DNA from: Porphyromonadaceae bacterium UBA7042
GTDB lineage: Bacteria; Bacteroidota; Bacteroidia; Bacteroidales; Muribaculaceae
Length of the DNA stretch: 64,000 bases
Direction of reading: 5' to 3'
Assembly (NCBI GenBank): GCA_002494015.1
Contig: DLAR01000031.1
Coordinates: forward strand, 1 to 64,000
The position numbers and the translations under genes were made by a program. The notes beneath the pieces were generated by a model. That model saw nothing but the letters and a program-made list of their open reading frames with translations, made no database searches and had not been told where the DNA came from. Positions 59,771-64,000 of this stretch are shown here, piece after piece. Every line of letters begins with the position of its first letter. Within the stretch, counting starts at the first letter, position 1.

Positions 59771-59801
59771 TTGCCTTTTTGGGAAAAGTTGATTAACTTT
59801 G
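59771..59801 (+). promoter_or_regulatory. promoter of the HU-SPOR gene, near-leaderless
   Basis: TTG (59771-59773), 20 bases, TAACTTTG (59794-59801). The GTG start follows after four bases, the same geometry as at the restriction-modification operon. Confidence 0.65.
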
Positions 59802-59805
59802 CAAT

Positions 59806-60816
59806 GTGATACAGATAGGCCAACATATTGAGTTCCTTCTTGCGCGACATGACTGCGTTGTCGTGCCGGGACTCGGTGCGTTTCTGGTCCACTCCACCCC
59901 GGCGAGATTCAACGCTGATACCGAGATGTTTATGCCCCCGTCGCGCACTGTCGGGTTCAATCCTGAGGTAAATGTCAATGACGGCCTTTTGGCCGACAGT
60001 GTCATGCGCCGTCACGGCCTGACCCGTCAGGGAGCTATGGATGCTATCGCCGACGAGGTGTCGGCTTTGCGTCACCAGCTTGAATTGTCGGGCGATGTGG
60101 CCGTTGGCCGAATCGGCATTCTGCATCGTGGCAACGAAGGGTCTACCCCGGCATTTGAACCGCTTGCCGCCGAGATGTCATTGTCACGCTTTGCCGGGTT
60201 GCAGTCTTTGGGTGTCCGCCTGCTTGACCGCACTGAGAAAAATTCGGTGCCGCGAGTGGCATCGGCGAGCCGCCCTGTTGCTACGGCACCGCGTCTGTTC
60301 AAAATAGCTGCCTCGGCTGCCGCAATGGTGTGTCTCGGCCTCGTCCTTTCTACGACCACGCTTCGTCACGGTCCCGAGGTCAATTACGCGTCGCTTGACT
60401 CGGGCCTGAGCAGCGGTGCCGACAATGTTGTGGCTCTCGCTACCGAAAAAAGCGCGGCGCAACCCGAGCGCAATCTCTATATAGCCGTTCCCGCCCCGGC
60501 CGATGCGTTGGCGGTGGTCGATACCGCAACCGCGCCGACACCTCCCGCCGTGCAGCCTGCAAACAGTGTCGTTCCCGGCCGTGTGCCGTTGCGCATAAAT
60601 GACTCCGACCCCTTTATCATTGTCGTGGCATCGCTGGCAACTCCCGCGCAGGCCCAAAAATATATTACCGAGAAAGGTGACACCTCACTGCGCTATGTAG
60701 AGATGGATGGTTTTTACCGTGTCTATGCAGCCACCGCGCGCTCATCGGTTTCAGGACGTGCCGCCATTGCCTCTATTGCCGCAAAATATCCTTCGGCTTG
60801 GCTCTGTCTCAGATAA
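59806..60816 (+). CDS. HU-like (CCDC81) and SPOR domain membrane protein
   Basis: 336 residues, GTG start. The N-terminal domain IGQHIEFLLARHDCVVVPGLGAF is the Bacteroidetes HU-CCDC81 type. A hydrophobic segment at about 165-185 (AASAAAMVCLGLVLS) spans the membrane, followed by an Ala/Pro-rich linker. Residues about 265-336 form a SPOR domain (PFIIVVASLATPAQAQKYI, VEMDGFYRVYAATA), which binds denuded peptidoglycan at the division site. Likely a cell-division or envelope factor. First gene of the run that continues with the nitroreductase. Confidence 0.88.
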   Translation: MIQIGQHIEFLLARHDCVVVPGLGAFLVHSTPARFNADTEMFMPPSRTVGFNPEVNVNDGLLADSVMRRHGLTRQGAMDAIADEVSALRHQLELSGDVAVGRIGILHRGNEGSTPAFEPLAAEMSLSRFAGLQSLGVRLLDRTEKNSVPRVASASRPVATAPRLFKIAASAAAMVCLGLVLSTTTLRHGPEVNYASLDSGLSSGADNVVALATEKSAAQPERNLYIAVPAPADALAVVDTATAPTPPAVQPANSVVPGRVPLRINDSDPFIIVVASLATPAQAQKYITEKGDTSLRYVEMDGFYRVYAATARSSVSGRAAIASIAAKYPSAWLCLR

Positions 60817-60840
60817 TAGTTTCAATAATTCATTTACAAT

Positions 60841-61380
60841 ATGGAAAATCTTCACGACCTGCTCGTTAACCGACGCAGCATCCGCCGCTATACCGACCAG
60901 CCAATCAATCCCGATGACGTGCGCCTCATTCTTGAGGCCGGACTGATGGCTCCCACGTCCAAGAACTGCCGCCCGTGGCAGTTTGTCGTTGTCGAGGACA
61001 AGGATATGCTTGAGCGCCTCAGCAATTGCAAGGATATGGGGGCAGGGCCTGTCGCCAAGTGCCCGATTGCCATCGTCGTGGCAGTCGACGCGACCAAGAG
61101 CGACCCCTATATCGAGGATGCATCTATCGCCGCTGCCTATATGCAGTTGCAAGCTGCCGACCTCGGTCTCGGTTCCTGCTGGATTCAGGTGCGTGGCCGT
61201 TTTACTGCCGACGGTGTACCTGCCGAGGAATATGTTCAGGAAGCGCTCGGAATCCCCGAGACTTTCCCCGTAATCTGCATTCTGACTGTCGGGCATCCCG
61301 ACGAGCAGCGCAAGCCTCAGGCTACTGATAAGTTGCTGTGGGAGAAAGTGAACATCGGCACATGGAGGGCTGCTGAATGA
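60841..61380 (+). CDS. nitroreductase family protein
   Basis: 179 residues. FMN-binding fold: LLVNRRSIRRYTDQPI at the N-terminus (FMN phosphate contacts), APTSKNCRPWQFVVVED, and AAAYMQLQAADLGLGSCWIQVRG. It reduces nitro compounds or quinone-like substrates with NAD(P)H. The natural substrate is unknown. The stop overlaps the next gene by four bases (ATGA). Confidence 0.9.
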   Translation: MENLHDLLVNRRSIRRYTDQPINPDDVRLILEAGLMAPTSKNCRPWQFVVVEDKDMLERLSNCKDMGAGPVAKCPIAIVVAVDATKSDPYIEDASIAAAYMQLQAADLGLGSCWIQVRGRFTADGVPAEEYVQEALGIPETFPVICILTVGHPDEQRKPQATDKLLWEKVNIGTWRAAE

Positions 61381-62186
61381 ACGCGGGGCAGAAACTGCCG
61401 CGCATCGTCATGATAGGCGCCGGCAACGTCGCCTCCTCCCTCGCCCCGGCCATCGAGCAAGCAGGTGCCGGAAAAATAGTACAGGTCTACAGCCGCACTC
61501 CCGACCACGCCCGCGACCTCGCCGCGCGGCTTGAAGATGCTGCCGCAATCAGCCGCCCCGAGGATATTGACACCGGGGCCGACATCTGCCTTGTCAGTGT
61601 GGCCGATGACGCTGTCGCCAAAATTGTCGCCGCCGTGAAACCCGGGAATGCACTGTGGCTCCACACTTCGGGTTCCGTCCCGATGAGCGTCCTTGCCCCG
61701 GCATCGCCGCGTCATGGAGTTTTCTACCCGCTCCAGACTTTTTCGCGCGACGTGGCCGTCGACCTCTCGACAGTATCGCTCTTTACCGAGGGGTCTGACC
61801 CGTTGACCGAGGCTGAAATAGGGGATTTGGCCCGCAAAGTATTCAGCAACGTGTTTCATGCTGACAGCGCGACGCGCCGGGTGATGCATGTAGCCGCGGT
61901 ATTCGCCTGCAACTTCGTCAACTACATGTGGGTCGTGGCCCACGACCTCCTTCAGCGTGAAAATCTGCCGATGGACGTGCTTTTCCCGCTACTGACCGAG
62001 ACATTGCGCAAGGCTGTGACGGCATCCCCCGATATGGGGCAGACCGGCCCTGCCGTGCGTGGCGACTCGGCTGTCATGAACCGCCACCTCGACATGCTCG
62101 ACGGCGATAACCGTGAGATTTACCGTCTTGTTTCCGAGGCTATTATGAACCGATTCAATGTAAGCCATGAGCCGGATAGATTATAA
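61377..62186 (+). CDS. Rossmann-fold/DUF2520 NADP-binding protein
   Basis: 269 residues. The N-terminal Rossmann domain has IVMIGAGNVASSLAPAIEQAG. The C-terminal helical domain is DUF2520 (HAASVFACNFVNYMWVVAHDLL-type motif, here MHVAAVFACNFVNYMWVVA). It resembles 6-phosphogluconate dehydrogenase-like and pyrroline-5-carboxylate reductase folds. Substrate unknown. It overlaps the nitroreductase by 4 bases and the HAD gene by 20 bases, so the chain is coupled. Confidence 0.88.
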   Translation: MNAGQKLPRIVMIGAGNVASSLAPAIEQAGAGKIVQVYSRTPDHARDLAARLEDAAAISRPEDIDTGADICLVSVADDAVAKIVAAVKPGNALWLHTSGSVPMSVLAPASPRHGVFYPLQTFSRDVAVDLSTVSLFTEGSDPLTEAEIGDLARKVFSNVFHADSATRRVMHVAAVFACNFVNYMWVVAHDLLQRENLPMDVLFPLLTETLRKAVTASPDMGQTGPAVRGDSAVMNRHLDMLDGDNREIYRLVSEAIMNRFNVSHEPDRL

Positions 62187-62691
62187 TCTGAGCGACATCC
62201 GCGCCATCGTTTTCGATATCGACGGCGTTCTGTCGCCCTCGACCGTCCCGGTTGACGAGGAGGGGCGTCCGTCGCGCATGATTAATGTCAAGGACTCTTT
62301 CGCCATCCGTCTCGCCATAAGCAAAGGATTGAGAGTGGCCATCATATCGGGCGCGACCGACCCGCGGATGCATGAGGCATACTCGCGTTTCGGTGTGACC
62401 GATATTTTTATGAGCCGCCCCGACAAGAAATCAGTCATGCTCAGATGGATGGCCGATGCCTCCCTTGCTCGACACGAGGTCGCCTATGTCGGCGACGACA
62501 TCCCCGATATTCCCGCCATGAACTGCGCCGGGCTGCGTGTGTGTCCTGCCGACGCTGCCGATGACGTGAAAGAGACCGCCAATTATATCAGCCGGGTTCC
62601 GGGAGGCCACGGGGTTGCCCGCGACCTGCTCGAACAGATTCTCTCGGCGCAAGACAAGTGGATAACCCAACATAACGACTACCTATGGTAA
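62167..62691 (+). CDS. KdsC-type HAD phosphatase
   Basis: 174 residues. HAD motif I IVFDIDGVLSPS (Asp17, Asp19), motif II VAIISGATD, and motif III/IV VAYVGDDIPDIPAM. No cap domain, as in KdsC (3-deoxy-D-manno-octulosonate-8-phosphate phosphatase) of Kdo/LPS synthesis. Cytosolic. kdsC is a good guess, but related sialic-acid pathway phosphatases look alike. Overlaps both neighbours, ending seven bases inside maf. Confidence 0.85.
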   Translation: MSRIDYNLSDIRAIVFDIDGVLSPSTVPVDEEGRPSRMINVKDSFAIRLAISKGLRVAIISGATDPRMHEAYSRFGVTDIFMSRPDKKSVMLRWMADASLARHEVAYVGDDIPDIPAMNCAGLRVCPADAADDVKETANYISRVPGGHGVARDLLEQILSAQDKWITQHNDYLW

Positions 62692-63278
62692 CACCTCTTG
62701 ACAATCTTTCAAAATACCGCATAATCCTTGCCAGCGGTTCTCCGCGCCGCAGGGAACTGATGTCGTTGCTCGACATAGACTTTGAAGTCAATACTTCGAT
62801 TGATGTAGACGAGAGCCATGACGGAATCCCCTCTCGCGAAGTTGCCCCGTTTCTTTCCCGGGTCAAGGCCGATGCCTATCGCGCACTGCTGACCTCAGGC
62901 GGAAATGAATTGGTAATAACAGCCGACACAGTCGTGATTCTTGACGACAAGGTGCTTGGCAAACCGCGTGATTCCCGTGAAGCAGTCGGGATGCTATCCG
63001 CTCTTTCAGGCCGCGTCCATGAAGTCATTACCGGAGTGACAGTGATGACCGCCGGCAAGACTGTTACATTCAGCGCGACATCCAAGGTTGAATTTGCCCC
63101 GCTCTCGACCGACGAAATCGAGTATTACGTCAGCCGTTTCCGTCCGCTCGACAAGGCGGGAGCCTACGGGATTCAGGAATGGATAGGGGCAGCAGGCATT
63201 CGCGGCATTGACGGCAGTTTCTACAACGTCATGGGCCTCCCGGTTCACCGATTGTATGACACATTGAAGGAATTCTGA
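62685..63278 (+). CDS. Maf-like nucleoside triphosphate pyrophosphatase
   Basis: 197 residues. Typical opening YRIILASGSPRRRELMSLL, then VITADTVVILDDKVLGKP and SGRVHEVITGV, and the late DKAGAYGIQEWIGAAGI. Maf proteins hydrolyse non-canonical nucleoside triphosphates (dTTP/UTP pyrophosphatase type) and were first linked to septum inhibition. Last gene of the coupled run from 59806, followed by a strong terminator. Confidence 0.93.
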   Translation: MVTPLDNLSKYRIILASGSPRRRELMSLLDIDFEVNTSIDVDESHDGIPSREVAPFLSRVKADAYRALLTSGGNELVITADTVVILDDKVLGKPRDSREAVGMLSALSGRVHEVITGVTVMTAGKTVTFSATSKVEFAPLSTDEIEYYVSRFRPLDKAGAYGIQEWIGAAGIRGIDGSFYNVMGLPVHRLYDTLKEF

Positions 63279-63306
63279 CATAATTCATAGATATTAAACG
63301 GTTTAT

Positions 63307-63340
63307 GCCGTCATTCATTATCGTGGGTGACGGTTTTTTT
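63307..63340 (+). terminator. rho-independent terminator after maf
   Basis: GCCGTCA (63307-63313) pairs with TGACGGT (63328-63334, one G-T pair), followed by a run of T to 63340. Confidence 0.8.
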
Positions 63341-63371
63341 GAACTTTTTTAAATAGTGTTGAAAAAATACA

Positions 63372-63412
63372 GTACTATGTATTGCATAGTACATAAATAA
63401 TACATACCTTTG
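63372..63412 (+). promoter_or_regulatory. promoter and putative operator of the PadR gene
   Basis: TTG (63382-63384), 20 bases, TACCTTTG (63405-63412): full consensus. An inverted repeat GTACTATG (63372-63379) and CATAGTAC (63385-63392) straddles the TTG, so a bound repressor would block the -33 element. PadR proteins commonly bind such ATG..CAT repeats in their own promoters. Confidence 0.65.
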
Positions 63413-63454
63413 CAGCGTCATGACCAATCAACCTGTTTAACCAAGGACAAAAGA

Positions 63455-63778
63455 ATGAATGTTGACAATGCAAAATCCCAGATGAGGAAGGGGATGCTTG
63501 AATATTGCGTCATGCTTCTGTTGCGCAAGGAGGCATGTTATGCAAGCGACATCATCACCCGCCTCAAAGCCGCTGAGCTGATTGTCGTGGAAGGGACGCT
63601 TTACCCGCTACTGACAAGGCTCAAGAATGACGGCCTCCTTGCCTATGAGTGGCGCGAATCCACGCAGGGTCCGCCGAGGAAATATTACACTCTTACCCTG
63701 TCGGGTGAGGCGTTTCTCTCCCAGCTCGATGCCGCTTGGAACGGTCTCGCGACAACAGTAAACCTATTAAAATCCTGA
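63455..63778 (+). CDS. PadR family transcriptional regulator
   Basis: 107 residues from the ATG at 63455. A longer reading would start with a TTG inside the promoter box. Winged-helix PadR fold: QMRKGMLEYCVMLLLRKEACYASDIITRLK, then VEGTLYPLLTRLKNDGLLAYEWRES and PPRKYYTLTLSGE. It represses its own promoter in related systems and usually controls the downstream PspC-type genes. The next gene starts eight bases later. Confidence 0.92.
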   Translation: MNVDNAKSQMRKGMLEYCVMLLLRKEACYASDIITRLKAAELIVVEGTLYPLLTRLKNDGLLAYEWRESTQGPPRKYYTLTLSGEAFLSQLDAAWNGLATTVNLLKS

Positions 63779-63786
63779 ATACAAAG

Positions 63787-64000
63787 ATGAAAAAGAATAT
63801 AACAGTCAATATGTTTGGCATCTTGTATCCCATCGACGAGGATGCCTACGAGTTGCTCAGCCGTTATCTCTCCAATATGCGCGGATATTTTTCGCGTCAG
63901 GACGGAGGAACTGAAATCGCCGACGATATAGAGGCCCGCGTGGCCGAATTGATGAACGAATTGCGACAGAGTGGTGTCAATGCCGTCACTATCGAACATG
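63787..64000 (+). CDS. PspC-type protein, 5' part only
   Basis: The first 71 codons of a gene cut by the window edge. The opening KKNITVNMFGILYPIDEDAYELLSRYLSNM, followed by EIADDIEARVAELM, is typical of the N-terminal extension of Bacteroidetes PspC-domain proteins, which sit behind a PadR gene and act in envelope stress. The PspC domain itself would lie outside the window. Confidence 0.7.
   Translation, partial: MKKNITVNMFGILYPIDEDAYELLSRYLSNMRGYFSRQDGGTEIADDIEARVAELMNELRQSGVNAVTIEH

Overview
The window reads as a chromosome segment of a Bacteroidales bacterium, most likely of the Muribaculaceae (S24-7) or a close relative. The reasons are family content (SusC/SusD pair, Mfa/FimB-type fimbrial proteins, DUF4249, DUF3857, DUF3868, DUF3575, DUF4906, type B ribosomal protein L31, HU-SPOR protein), the lack of Shine-Dalgarno signals, and many matches to the Bacteroidetes promoter (TTG, about 20 bases, TAnnTTTG). 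Base composition is moderately GC-rich, except for an AT-rich restriction-modification island. I saw no rRNA, tRNA or CRISPR array.

Layout. 1-4.8 kb (+): a signalling/uptake locus with a miniature FecR-like membrane protein, a TonB-dependent receptor with an STN domain, a DUF4249 lipoprotein and a small outer-membrane barrel. 4.7-9.5 kb (-): GH97 glycosidase, EamA transporter, LtaS-like sulfatase-fold enzyme. 9.9-11.3 kb (+): ndk and an M23 peptidase. 11.5-13.6 kb (-): long-chain acyl-CoA synthetase and L31. 13.7-16.2 kb: an acquired patch with an adenine methyltransferase and HNH nuclease pair, a decayed ISAs1-family insertion sequence and a triple-hairpin array. 16.3-27.5 kb (-): an outer-membrane barrel, then a six-gene Mfa-type fimbrial operon whose putative promoter carries a run of eight G. 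27.8-29.4 kb (+): an ECF sigma factor and a TlpA-like thioredoxin protein. 29.5-32.8 kb (-): rluA-like gene and topA.

33.0-40.0 kb (-) is the most unusual part. It holds a Sel1-repeat protein, a membrane Ser/Thr kinase, a zinc-ribbon/FHA protein, a Gly/Asn-rich acidic protein, an exported caspase-like protease, a lone LytTR regulator and a lipoprotein. They run in one direction as three probable transcription units. Kinase plus phosphothreonine-reader plus caspase suggests an uncharacterised phospho-signalling/proteolysis module.

40.1-47.9 kb (-): VanW, a methyltransferase, two DUF3857 transglutaminase-like proteins (one apparently dead), GT2, 5-formyl-THF cyclo-ligase and a META-domain lipoprotein. 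48.1-51.6 kb (+): dCMP deaminase, S41 protease, pncB. 52.0-56.7 kb (+): a SusC/SusD pair with SusC broken by one in-frame TAG. 56.9-64.0 kb: a T7-lysozyme-like amidase, a barrel protein, HD hydrolase and ilvE (-). These are followed by a (+) run of HU-SPOR, nitroreductase, DUF2520 protein, KdsC-like HAD phosphatase, Maf, PadR and the start of a PspC-type gene cut by the window edge.

Functions are assigned by reading translated sequences and recalling family motifs. No database search was run.
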